The notes below the pieces were generated by a model, which was given only the letters and a program-made list of their open reading frames with translations, made no database searches and was not told where the DNA came from. Position numbers and translations under genes: made by a program. From Desulfovibrio desulfuricans DSM 642 (GTDB lineage: Bacteria > Desulfobacterota > Desulfovibrionia > Desulfovibrionales > Desulfovibrionaceae): a stretch of 64,000 nt of DNA. Positions 9,056-17,201 of this stretch are shown piece after piece (positions within the stretch are counted from its first letter, which is position 1; every line of letters begins with the position of its first letter). The stretch spans positions 124,001 to 188,000 of the forward strand of contig NZ_ATUZ01000016.1 in assembly GCF_000420465.1 (NCBI RefSeq), in the 5' to 3' direction.

Positions 9056-10096
9056 ATGTCCAAACTGGCAATGAAAACCATCCATGTGCATGACGCCGTG
9101 GGCAGTATTTTGTGTCACGACATCACCAGAATTATTCCTGGTGAAAGCAAAGGGCCTGTTTTTCGCAAAGGCCATGTTGTGCGGGAAGAAGACGTGGAGG
9201 TGCTGCTGCAGGTCGGCAAAGAGCATCTTTATGTTTTTGAATCCCTGCCCGGCATGGTTCACGAAAATGATGCCGCCGCGCGTGTTATTTCTGCCGTTTC
9301 CGGCGGCAACCTGACATGCACGGAACCCAAGGAAGGGCGTATTGACCTCAAGGCTGCCTGTGACGGGTTGCTGCGGGTGGATGTGCCTGTTCTCAACCGT
9401 ATAAACAGCCTTGGCGAAATTTCTGTCGCAACCATCCACACCATGCAGCACGTAACCAAGGGGCGCTCGGTAGCGGGAGCCCGCGTGGTGCCGTTGATGA
9501 TTGAGGATGAAAAATTGCGGCAGCTTGAATCGTTCGTCGACGGGCCAGTCGTTGAAGTTCTGCCGCTGCGCCGCGCCAGGGTTGGCGTGGTCACAACAGG
9601 CAGCGAAGTGTTTTACGGGCGCATTCAGGATGCCTTTGGCCCTGTGCTGCGCAAAAAGTTTGTCGCTCTGGGCAGCACGGTGGTGGGGCAGACCCTTACC
9701 AGCGACGAAGTGCCCATGACTGCCGGAGCGATCAGGGATTTTCTCGAACAAGGTGCTGATTTTATTGTGGTAACAGGCGGAATGTCTGTTGACCCTGACG
9801 ACCGTACGCCAACCGCCATCCGCGCTTCCGGAGCGGAGGTGGTCAGCTATGGCGCGCCGGTGTATCCGGGCGCCATGTTCCTTCTGGCCTATGCCCAGGG
9901 GGCGGCAGGCCGGGTGCCCGTGTTGGGGCTGCCCGGCTGCGTCATGTACCACAAGGCCAGTATTTTTGATCTCGTTGTGCCGCGCCTGCTGGCCGGCATT
10001 GAGGTAACGGCTGCCGATGTGGCGGCATTGGGGCACGGGGGCTTTTGCTCCCAGTGTGAAGAATGCCGCTATCCGATCTGTCCGTTCGGGAAATAG
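9056..10096 (+). CDS. MoeA/MogA-like molybdopterin-binding protein with Cys-rich tail
   Basis: The protein is 346 residues, starting at an ATG behind GGGAGAGG. The second half is a MoCF-biosynthesis (MogA-like) domain: VGVVTTGSEVFYGRI, VVTGGMSVDPDDRTP and VLGLPGCVMYHKASIFD carry the molybdopterin-binding loops. The first half is only loosely MoeA-like and the family is shorter than MoeA (about 400). The last 16 residues hold four Cys (CSQCEECRYPIC), which look like a metal or Fe-S site. It lies 76 bases before mop on the same strand, so it probably helps handle the molybdenum cofactor for Mop, for instance in molybdate insertion. The role is inferred from domain and position. Confidence 0.85.
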   Translation: MSKLAMKTIHVHDAVGSILCHDITRIIPGESKGPVFRKGHVVREEDVEVLLQVGKEHLYVFESLPGMVHENDAAARVISAVSGGNLTCTEPKEGRIDLKAACDGLLRVDVPVLNRINSLGEISVATIHTMQHVTKGRSVAGARVVPLMIEDEKLRQLESFVDGPVVEVLPLRRARVGVVTTGSEVFYGRIQDAFGPVLRKKFVALGSTVVGQTLTSDEVPMTAGAIRDFLEQGADFIVVTGGMSVDPDDRTPTAIRASGAEVVSYGAPVYPGAMFLLAYAQGAAGRVPVLGLPGCVMYHKASIFDLVVPRLLAGIEVTAADVAALGHGGFCSQCEECRYPICPFGK

Positions 10097-10172
10097 GAGG
10101 CGGAAATCTGACCCCGGGCGCGGATTTACCGCGCAGGCATATACCTTTGTTCATCATTAAAAGGAGTCGCGC

Positions 10173-12896
10173 ATGGAAACAAAAACCCTTGTGATTAACG
10201 GCATTCCCCGGCGCTTGCTGGCTAACCCTGACGATATGCTTGTGGACGTGCTGCGCGACCAGTTGCAGCTCACCAGTGTCAAAGTTGGCTGCGGCAAGGG
10301 CCAGTGCGGTGCCTGCACGGTGATCCTTGACGGCAAGGTTGTACGCGCCTGCGTGGTCAAAATGAGCCGCGTGGCGGAAAACGCCGCCGTGACCACGCTT
10401 GAGGGCGTGGGCACCCCCAGCAACCTGCATCCGCTCCAGCATTCCTGGATTTACCACGGCGCGGCCCAGTGCGGTTTCTGTACCCCTGGTTTCATCGTTT
10501 CGGCCAAGGCCCTGCTTGATTCCAATCCCAATCCCAGCCGTGAAGACGTGCGCGACTGGTTCCAGAAAAATCACAACGTCTGCCGCTGTACGGGCTACAA
10601 GCCCCTGGTGGACGCGGTCATGGACGCAGCCGCCCTCATGCGCGGCGATAAAACGCTGGACGACGTTACCTTCAAGATGCCTGCCGATGGCCGCATCTGG
10701 GGCTCCACCATGCCCCGTCCTTCTGCCGTCGCCAAGGTGACGGGCACCGCCGAATTCGGCGCGGACGCGGCGCACCGCCTGCCCGCCAACACCCTGCACC
10801 TCGCCATTGCCCAGGCCAAGGTATCCCATGCCAACATCAAGGGCATCGACACCTCTGAAGCCGAAAAAATGCCCGGCGTGTACAAGGTGCTGACCCACAA
10901 GGATGTGAAGGGCAGGAACCGCATCACCGGCCTGATCACCTTCCCCACCAACAAGGGCGACGGCTGGGAACGTCCCATCCTTAACGATACCAAAATCTTC
11001 CAGTACGGCGATGCGCTTGCCATCGTCTGCGCTGACTCCGAATGCAACGCCCGCGCCGCAGCTGAAAAGGTCAAGTTTGACCTTGAGCTGCTGCCCGAAT
11101 ACATGAGCGCTCCGGAGGCCATGGCCCCGGACGCCATCGAAATCCACCCCGGCACCCCCAACATCTACTATGACCAGATTGAGGAAAAAGGCGCGGATAC
11201 CGCTCCCTTCTTCAATGATCCGGCAAACGTTGTCGCGGAAGGCGATTACTACACCCAGCGCCAGCCCCACCTGCCCATCGAACCCGATGTGGGCTATGGC
11301 TATGTGAACGACAAGGGCCAGGTGGTTCTCCACTCCAAGTCCGTTGCCATCCATCTGCACGCGCTGATGATCGCCCCCGGCCTCGGCCTGGAATTCCCCA
11401 AGGATCTCGTGCTGGTGCAGAACACCACGGGCGGCACCTTTGGCTACAAGTTCAGCCCCACCATGGAAGCCCTTGTGGGCGTGGCCGTTATGGCTACCGG
11501 CCGTCCCTGTCATCTGCGCTACAACTACGAGCAGCAGCAGAACTACACCGGCAAACGTTCGCCCTTCTGGACGACCGTGCGTTTTGCCGCCAACAAGCAG
11601 GGCAAAATTCTTGCCATGGAAACGGACTGGAGCGTTGACCACGGTCCTTATTCCGAATTTGGCGATCTGCTCACCCTGCGCGGTGCGCAGTACATCGGCG
11701 CTGGTTACGGCATCGCCAACATTCGCGGCAAGGGCCGCACCGTTGCCACCAACCACTGCTGGGGTGCGGCTTTCCGCGGTTACGGCTCGACGGAATCCGA
11801 ATTCCCCTCCGAAGTGCTTATGGATGAACTGGCTGAAAAGCTGGGCATGGATCCCTTCGACATCCGCGAGCTGAACTGCTACCGCGAAGGCGATACCAAT
11901 CCCTCTGGTCAGGTGCCTGAAGTCATGAGCCTGCCCGAAATGTTCCAGAAAATGCGCCCCTACTACGAAGAAGCCAAAAAGACCGTCAAGGCCAAGTCCA
12001 CCGCCGAAGTCAAACGCGGCGTGGGTATTGCCCTTGGCGTGTACGGCGCTGGCCTTGACGGGCCGGACACCTCCGAAGCCTGGGCCGAACTGAACCCCGA
12101 TGGCAGCGTAACCGTGGGCAACTCGTGGGAAGATCACGGTCAGGGCGCGGATTCCGGCACCCTGGGTACCGCTCACGAAGCCCTGCGCCCCCTGAATGTC
12201 AAGCCCGAAAACATCCATCTGGTCATGAACGACACCAGCAAGACCCCCAATTCCGGCCCTGCTGGCGGTTCGCGCTCCCAGGTTGTCACGGGCAACGCCA
12301 CCCGCGTGGCCTGCGAAATGCTTATTGAAGGCATGCGCAAGCCCAGTGGCGGCTTCTTCACCTATGAGGAAATGAAGGCCGAAGGCCGCCCCGTGCACTA
12401 TGACGGCAAGTGGTCTGCTCCGGCCAAGGACTGCGACGCCAAGGGCCAGGGCGAACCCTTTGCCTGCTACATGTACGGTCTGTTCCTTGCCGAAGTGGCC
12501 GTTGAGGTCGCGACCGGCAAGACCACGGTTGAAAAGCTTGTGTGCGTGGCCGACATCGGCACCCTGTGCAACAAGCTGGTGGTTGACGGCCAGATCTACG
12601 GCGGCTTGGCGCAGGGCGTTGGCCTTGCCCTGACCGAAGACTACGAAGACCTGAAGAAGCACAGCACCCTTGCTGGCGCGGGCGTGCCCACCATCAAGAT
12701 GATTCCTGACGACATGGAAATCGTCTATGTGCAGACCCCCCGCAAGGCTGGCCCCTTCGGCGCTTCCGGCGTGGGCGAAATGCCCCTTACCGCGCCGCAT
12801 CCTGCCATCATCAACGCCATCTACAATGCTTGCGGCGCGCGTGTGCGCCACTTGCCCGCCCGCCCCGAAAAGGTGTTGGCGGCCATGCCCAAGTAG
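10173..12896 (+). CDS. mop: Molybdenum aldehyde oxidoreductase Mop
   Basis: The protein is 907 residues, exactly the length of the D. gigas enzyme, with an AAGGAG site before the ATG. A plant-type [2Fe-2S] domain has Cys40, 45, 48 and 60; a second, helical [2Fe-2S] domain has Cys100, 103, 137 and 139. The rest is the xanthine-oxidase-family molybdenum domain. The catalytic base is Glu869 in GVGEMPL, at the same number as in D. gigas Mop. The enzyme oxidises aldehydes to carboxylic acids and passes electrons out through the Fe-S centres. It has no FAD domain, as expected, and no signal peptide. Characterised Desulfovibrio Mop carries molybdopterin cytosine dinucleotide, which suits the nucleotidyltransferase at 19910. 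Its codon use suggests high expression. Confidence 0.97.
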   Translation: METKTLVINGIPRRLLANPDDMLVDVLRDQLQLTSVKVGCGKGQCGACTVILDGKVVRACVVKMSRVAENAAVTTLEGVGTPSNLHPLQHSWIYHGAAQCGFCTPGFIVSAKALLDSNPNPSREDVRDWFQKNHNVCRCTGYKPLVDAVMDAAALMRGDKTLDDVTFKMPADGRIWGSTMPRPSAVAKVTGTAEFGADAAHRLPANTLHLAIAQAKVSHANIKGIDTSEAEKMPGVYKVLTHKDVKGRNRITGLITFPTNKGDGWERPILNDTKIFQYGDALAIVCADSECNARAAAEKVKFDLELLPEYMSAPEAMAPDAIEIHPGTPNIYYDQIEEKGADTAPFFNDPANVVAEGDYYTQRQPHLPIEPDVGYGYVNDKGQVVLHSKSVAIHLHALMIAPGLGLEFPKDLVLVQNTTGGTFGYKFSPTMEALVGVAVMATGRPCHLRYNYEQQQNYTGKRSPFWTTVRFAANKQGKILAMETDWSVDHGPYSEFGDLLTLRGAQYIGAGYGIANIRGKGRTVATNHCWGAAFRGYGSTESEFPSEVLMDELAEKLGMDPFDIRELNCYREGDTNPSGQVPEVMSLPEMFQKMRPYYEEAKKTVKAKSTAEVKRGVGIALGVYGAGLDGPDTSEAWAELNPDGSVTVGNSWEDHGQGADSGTLGTAHEALRPLNVKPENIHLVMNDTSKTPNSGPAGGSRSQVVTGNATRVACEMLIEGMRKPSGGFFTYEEMKAEGRPVHYDGKWSAPAKDCDAKGQGEPFACYMYGLFLAEVAVEVATGKTTVEKLVCVADIGTLCNKLVVDGQIYGGLAQGVGLALTEDYEDLKKHSTLAGAGVPTIKMIPDDMEIVYVQTPRKAGPFGASGVGEMPLTAPHPAIINAIYNACGARVRHLPARPEKVLAAMPK

Positions 12897-13139
12897 CGTA
12901 AGATTGCGGTAAACATCTGGAGACACTGGGGAGAATCCTGCTTGAAAAGGGATTCTCCCCATATCCCAGCCCCATGTTTATTCGTCAGGTTTACCGCGCG
13001 CCGTTACGGTGTGCAATGTTTTTTGCAGCGGGGCTTTCGGGGGTATCTCTGAAAGCCCTGTTTGTATTTTCGGCGGCAATCTGCGCCGCCTGCCCTTGCC
13101 GCAGCGCCTGTCTGCACCAAGCCAGCGAGAACAATCGCC
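12897..13139 (+). promoter_or_regulatory. Three consecutive hairpins between mop and the following operon
   Basis: Just after the mop stop, GGGGAGAATCC pairs with GGGATTCTCCCC (12928-12960), without a T-run. GGGCTTTC pairs with GAAAGCCC (13031-13058), followed by TGTTTGTATTTT, like an intrinsic terminator. GGCGGC pairs with GCCGCC at 13072-13090. Together they could partly terminate or process the transcript so that mop is made in excess of the downstream genes. No strong promoter is visible in the gap. Confidence 0.55.
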
Positions 13140-15653
13140 ATGATGGATCAACAACGTCTGCACGAAATAGAGTCGCACTGTACACAGGAAAGCCCGCCCC
13201 GTTGTCGGGTGGCCTGTCCTTTTGATCTGGATGTGCGCGCCTTCATGGCCCGCATGGCTGAAGGCAAGCAGGGCGAGGCCCGCAAGGTGCTTGAGCGGCA
13301 TTTGCCCCTGCCCGGCATTGTTGCCCGCATTTGCGACCACCCCTGTGAAAACGCCTGTCTGCGGCAGGATCTGGGCGGCAGCCTTGCCATGCATGGGCTT
13401 GAACTCTCGTGCATGCTTGCGGTGGGTACGCAGACCCGTCTGTTGCCTTTACCACCCAAAAAATTTCGTATGGCTGTGATGGGCGCCGGGCTTGCCGGGC
13501 TCACGGCAGCCTGGGATCTGTCGCGCAAGGCCTATCCTGTTGCAGTCTTTCACTCGGGCGCGCCGGGCGAATTTTTGCTGGCAGCGCATCCTGCTCTGGC
13601 GGCAGTCAATACGGCGGGCATTGCCAAGAATTTTTTGGCGGAAGACATGGAAACCCTTGGCCGCCAGAAGGTCAGTTTTACAAAGGCGACGCTTGATGCC
13701 GCGCTGCTGGAAAAGCTGGCTGCGGAGTACGACGCCGTGCTGGTGGACGCCGATGCCGTGCAGCAGCTTGCACCCGGCCTTGTACCAGACGAAGCGCAGG
13801 TGGATGCGGAAACCCTGCTCTGGCGCGACAATATCTGCTGCGCTGGCTGGCGCAGCCGCACCCCCACAGGCCACACTTTCGCCTCACCTTCGCGTCAGGC
13901 CGGGCAGGGGCGGCATGCGGCGCAGACTATGGAACGCGTGACCAGCGGCGTTTCACTCACAGCCGCGCGGGACAAATCTCAGGGGCCGCTGCACACCGAT
14001 GTAACGGGCATAAGCCCCGTGCCGCGTGTGGAACCTGCCGCGCAGGCTGCTTGCGGCGAGTCGCTCTATTCGGCGGAGGAATCCGCGCGCGAGGCGGAGC
14101 GCTGCCTGCAATGCCAGTGCATGATCTGCGTGCGCGAATGCGTGTACCTGCAGAAATACAAGGGCTACCCGCGCCTCTACGCGCGTCAGGTCAATAACAA
14201 CGCGTCCATCGTCAAGGGGCTGCACACGGCCAATGCCCTCATCAACGGCTGCGCCCTGTGCGGTCAGTGCGAGGAACTGTGCCCGGAGAATTTTTCCATG
14301 GCCGAACTGTGCCTTTCCGCACGGGAAGACATGGTGGACCGCGGCTTTATGCCCCCCACGGCCCACGAGTTTGCGCTTGAGGATATGGAAAGCGCCTCCG
14401 GGCCGGAATGCGCCCTTGTGCTGCCGCCCTTGTTGCCAGCCGCAGAATCCCAGGGCGCTGGCGCGAATCTGGATGCAGGCGAACAGTGGCTGTTTTTTCC
14501 CGGTTGTCAGTTGGCTGCAGCCCGCGTGGAACAAACGGCGGCGCTTTATGATCTGCTGCGCGAAAAACTTGGCAACGGTTTGAAGTCCGGCGTGGGCATC
14601 ATGCTTTCCTGCTGCGGCATCCCAGCGCGCTGGGCCGGAAGAACCACCCTGTTCAAGGAGCATACGGACAAACTGCGCAAGGCTTGGGAGGGGCTGGGCA
14701 AACCGCGCATCATGGCGGCCTGTTCTTCCTGCATTGCGGCCTTGCGCGAGGCCCTGCCGGAAGCGCAGACTGTTTCCGTGTGGGAGGTGCTGGACAGCTT
14801 GCCGTTTGAGGCTCCCACTGCTGGTAATTCCCTGCCCTCGGTTTTTTCCATTCAGGATCCCTGTACCGCTCGGCACGATGCGTCATGGCTTGCCGCTGTG
14901 CGCAGCCTGGCTGGCAAATGCGGGGCAAAAATTGAAGAACCGCGCCTTTCCGGTGCTTCCACAGCCTGTTGCGGCTACGGCGGCCTTGTGTGGTGCGCCC
15001 AGCCGGAAACCGCCCGCGCCATGAGCGATCACCGGGCCGCCCAGCTTGAGCACCCCGGCCTTGCCTCATGCATCATGTGCCGTGACCGCATGGCGGCCAG
15101 CGGCAAGGAATGCTGGCATCTGCTTGATCTGTTGCTGCCCGTGTCAGCCAAGGCGCAGTCCGGCGCGGCTCAAGGCCCCGGTCTTTCGGCGCGCCGCGCC
15201 AACAGGGCTGCCTTGCGCCGCAAACTGCTGGAGAAATACGGCAGTGCCGCCGGGCAACAGGCCCTGCTTGCAAACACGCCCGAGCAGGCGGGAAAGGGCA
15301 GGGTGCTGGTGACGGAGGAAGTGCTGGCGCGGCTGGAAGAGCGGCATATCCTGCTCTCAGACGTGGAAGGGGCCGTTGTGGGGGCCGAGGCCAGCGGCCA
15401 CTGGTTTGAAAATCTGGATGACGGGCATCGTCTTGGTTCGTGGCGGCCCAGAAAGGTGACTTTTTGGGTGGAATACGAAGCGCAGGGCGAGGCCTTTGTC
15501 CTGCACGATGCGTGGTGCCACCGTATGGTGGTGCCGGGTTCCGGCGGTCAGGAAGCTGCGGATGTCATCAACAGCCACCAGTGCTGCACCGATGGGCAGC
15601 GTCCCAATATGCAGGGTGCGCAAAATGGCGGGCAGAGAGGTGAACAGTCATGA
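13140..15653 (+). CDS. Pyridine-nucleotide-disulfide oxidoreductase / dicluster / CCG-domain fusion
   Basis: The protein is about 837 residues if the ATG at 13140 is used (13143 is equally possible; the ribosome binding site is poor). Order of parts: a GltD-like N-terminal Cys region (CRVACPFDLDV, CDHPCENACLRQ); a Rossmann fold with GAGLAG near residue 116; two ferredoxin-like Cys groups (CLQCQCMICVREC, CALCGQCEELCPENF); two CCG heterodisulfide-reductase-type domains (LSCCGIPARW and ACCGYGGLVWC); and a C-terminal 120-residue tail. It is probably a cytoplasmic electron-transfer hub linking NAD(P)H, Fe-S centres and a disulfide- or CoA-like partner. It resembles what I remember as the DVU_1558-type 'dicluster-binding' family. 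It overlaps the next gene by 4 bases. Confidence 0.85.
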   Translation: MMDQQRLHEIESHCTQESPPRCRVACPFDLDVRAFMARMAEGKQGEARKVLERHLPLPGIVARICDHPCENACLRQDLGGSLAMHGLELSCMLAVGTQTRLLPLPPKKFRMAVMGAGLAGLTAAWDLSRKAYPVAVFHSGAPGEFLLAAHPALAAVNTAGIAKNFLAEDMETLGRQKVSFTKATLDAALLEKLAAEYDAVLVDADAVQQLAPGLVPDEAQVDAETLLWRDNICCAGWRSRTPTGHTFASPSRQAGQGRHAAQTMERVTSGVSLTAARDKSQGPLHTDVTGISPVPRVEPAAQAACGESLYSAEESAREAERCLQCQCMICVRECVYLQKYKGYPRLYARQVNNNASIVKGLHTANALINGCALCGQCEELCPENFSMAELCLSAREDMVDRGFMPPTAHEFALEDMESASGPECALVLPPLLPAAESQGAGANLDAGEQWLFFPGCQLAAARVEQTAALYDLLREKLGNGLKSGVGIMLSCCGIPARWAGRTTLFKEHTDKLRKAWEGLGKPRIMAACSSCIAALREALPEAQTVSVWEVLDSLPFEAPTAGNSLPSVFSIQDPCTARHDASWLAAVRSLAGKCGAKIEEPRLSGASTACCGYGGLVWCAQPETARAMSDHRAAQLEHPGLASCIMCRDRMAASGKECWHLLDLLLPVSAKAQSGAAQGPGLSARRANRAALRRKLLEKYGSAAGQQALLANTPEQAGKGRVLVTEEVLARLEERHILLSDVEGAVVGAEASGHWFENLDDGHRLGSWRPRKVTFWVEYEAQGEAFVLHDAWCHRMVVPGSGGQEAADVINSHQCCTDGQRPNMQGAQNGGQRGEQS

Positions 15654-15865
15654 GCATGGGGCCAAACTACGGGCCGGACGGCGGCCAGTGGGTGTGCGGG
15701 CGTTGCCACGTTGCCCTTGAGCAGGTGAAGGTTCCGGTTTTTTATCTCAACAGCGCCTTTGACGTGTTTTTGCCGCGGTGCCCCAAGTGCGGGCTGACGC
15801 AGGTGCCCAAATCTTTGGCCGAAGGCAAGATGCTTGAGGTGGAAGCACTGCTGGAAGATAAATGA
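15650..15865 (+). CDS. Small CxxC redox protein (DVU_1557 type)
   Basis: The protein is 71 residues and has two CxxC pairs, CGRC near residue 16 and CPKC near residue 44, separated by a hydrophobic stretch. This is a rubredoxin- or zinc-ribbon-like arrangement, so it could carry one metal ion or an Fe-S centre. The start ATG overlaps the stop of the previous gene (ATGA) and its stop overlaps the start of the next gene the same way. I recall a Desulfovibrio family of this size and position named after DVU_1557; its biochemical role is unknown. An electron carrier for the adjacent oxidoreductase is the simplest guess. Confidence 0.8.
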   Translation: MSMGPNYGPDGGQWVCGRCHVALEQVKVPVFYLNSAFDVFLPRCPKCGLTQVPKSLAEGKMLEVEALLEDK

Positions 15866-16740
15866 ACGCACTGTGGGAAAGGCCCGACTTTCGCCGCGCG
15901 GCTGGTGACGCATGGCGTCCCGGCGGCGTGGAACTGACGCGCCGCGCCCTGGCGTGGTGCGCCTCTGCGGGCCTGCTCGCGCCCGGTGGGCTGGTTCTTG
16001 ACTTTGGCAGCGGGGCAGGGGCGACATTGCGCCTGCTTACGCAGATGGGCTACCGCGCCGTGGGGCTGGACAAACACGCTGAGGCCGGGATTTCTGTCGA
16101 TGCCAGCCCCTCAGTCAACGCGCCACATAGTGATGATTGCCGCCTTGTGCGGGCCGACCTTGAGCGCCCGCCGCTGGCCGCAAACTCCTGCGACTGCATA
16201 GTGTGCGAGTGCGTTCTTTCTCTGCTGCACAATCCTCTTGCAACCTTGCGCGCCGCCTGCAGCGCTCTGCGCCCCGGCGGTCTGCTGGTGGTCAGCGACC
16301 TCATGCTGCGGCCAGGGTATGAACGCCCCGCCAGCGGTGGCTGCTCTGGTACAGGCTCTTCCCGCTCAGGTTGTTCCTGTTCCGGGCATGCAAGCGGATT
16401 GCAGTCAGGTGCGCCCCAATACAGCCCGCTGGAAACAGAAACGGCTCAGGCCCTTCCGGCAGAATACGCTGCGCCGGGTTCATCGTGCCTCGCGGGTGCG
16501 CGGCCTGAATCAGCGTGGCGGGGGCTTGTGGAAGCGGCTGGCTTGCGCCTGCTGCATTTTGAGGACAACAGCCGCGCTCTGGTGGAGCTGGCCGCCCGCA
16601 TGATCTGGTACGGCGATGATGCAACCCGGCCCGTGGCGAATTACGGCAGCCAGGGCTGCGCATGCGGGGGCGCTGCCCCCGGCAAAGCTTGGCGCGCCTA
16701 CGGATACGGTCTTTGGATTGCCCGAAAGGAGACGCTATGA
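15862..16740 (+). CDS. trsM: SAM-dependent methyltransferase (DVU_1556 / TrsM type)
   Basis: The protein is 292 residues and begins at an ATG overlapping the preceding stop by 4 bases. Class I methyltransferase motifs are visible: motif I as VLDFGSGAGATLRLL followed by the acidic residue in GLDKHAEA, and the post-motif ALRPGGLLVVSDL. An insertion rich in Gly, Ser and Cys (around residues 155-185) interrupts the C-terminal half. The substrate is unknown. The symbol follows a family name I remember for methyltransferases always found with this gene set; it has not been checked here. Its fixed place between the CxxC protein and the radical SAM gene suggests it acts on a product or cofactor of the same pathway. 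Confidence 0.8.
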   Translation: MNALWERPDFRRAAGDAWRPGGVELTRRALAWCASAGLLAPGGLVLDFGSGAGATLRLLTQMGYRAVGLDKHAEAGISVDASPSVNAPHSDDCRLVRADLERPPLAANSCDCIVCECVLSLLHNPLATLRAACSALRPGGLLVVSDLMLRPGYERPASGGCSGTGSSRSGCSCSGHASGLQSGAPQYSPLETETAQALPAEYAAPGSSCLAGARPESAWRGLVEAAGLRLLHFEDNSRALVELAARMIWYGDDATRPVANYGSQGCACGGAAPGKAWRAYGYGLWIARKETL

Positions 16741-17201
16741 ATCCCATGATGATGGAATTGCTGCCCCTGGTGCATCAGGGCTATTGTTGCAGCCAGTTGC
16801 TGCTCCTGCTCATGTTGCAGGCTCAGGACAGGCAGAACCCCGGTGTTGTGCGCGCCGCGCAAGGCCTGTGTCACGGCATCGGTCAATCGGACGGTCCCTG
16901 TGGTCTCTTGACCGGCGGGGCCTGCGCCCTGGCTCTGGTTGCGGGTAAAGGAGCGGAAGATGAAATTCCGCATCCCATGCTCACCCCCCTGCTCAATGAT
17001 TACGCCACGTGGTTTTATGACCGCACGGAAGCTTACGGCGGTCAGCGTTGCGGGCAGATTGCGGCTGGGCTTGGCGCGACTTCCGGCGCTGCGGGCGAGC
17101 AGCCAAATCCTGTGGCCTGCGGCGACTTGCTGGCAGAATGCTGGGGAAAAATTATGGAACTGGTTCAGAGTTACGAGCTGGATCTGACGGAAAAGGCATG
17201 A
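16737..17201 (+). CDS. C_GCAxxG_C_C family protein (DVU_1555 type)
   Basis: The protein is 154 residues, taking the ATG at 16737 that overlaps the methyltransferase stop (ATGA); a longer frame runs inside that gene. Hallmarks are an N-terminal GYCCSQLLLLLM helix and CHGIGQSDGPCGLLTGGACAL, matching the Cys-Gly pattern of the C_GCAxxG_C_C redox-active or metal-binding family, plus a later conserved-looking VACGDLLAECW. Members are cytoplasmic and typically accompany oxidoreductases. The function is unknown. Its stop overlaps the radical SAM start by 4 bases. Confidence 0.82.
   Translation: MNPMMMELLPLVHQGYCCSQLLLLLMLQAQDRQNPGVVRAAQGLCHGIGQSDGPCGLLTGGACALALVAGKGAEDEIPHPMLTPLLNDYATWFYDRTEAYGGQRCGQIAAGLGATSGAAGEQPNPVACGDLLAECWGKIMELVQSYELDLTEKA

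Noticed and set aside
9942-12962. A 1006-codon open frame on the minus strand opposite mop
   Set aside because: It is an antisense shadow of the highly biased mop codons (rich in Gly, Ala, His, Val), has no ribosome binding site and no recognisable domain.
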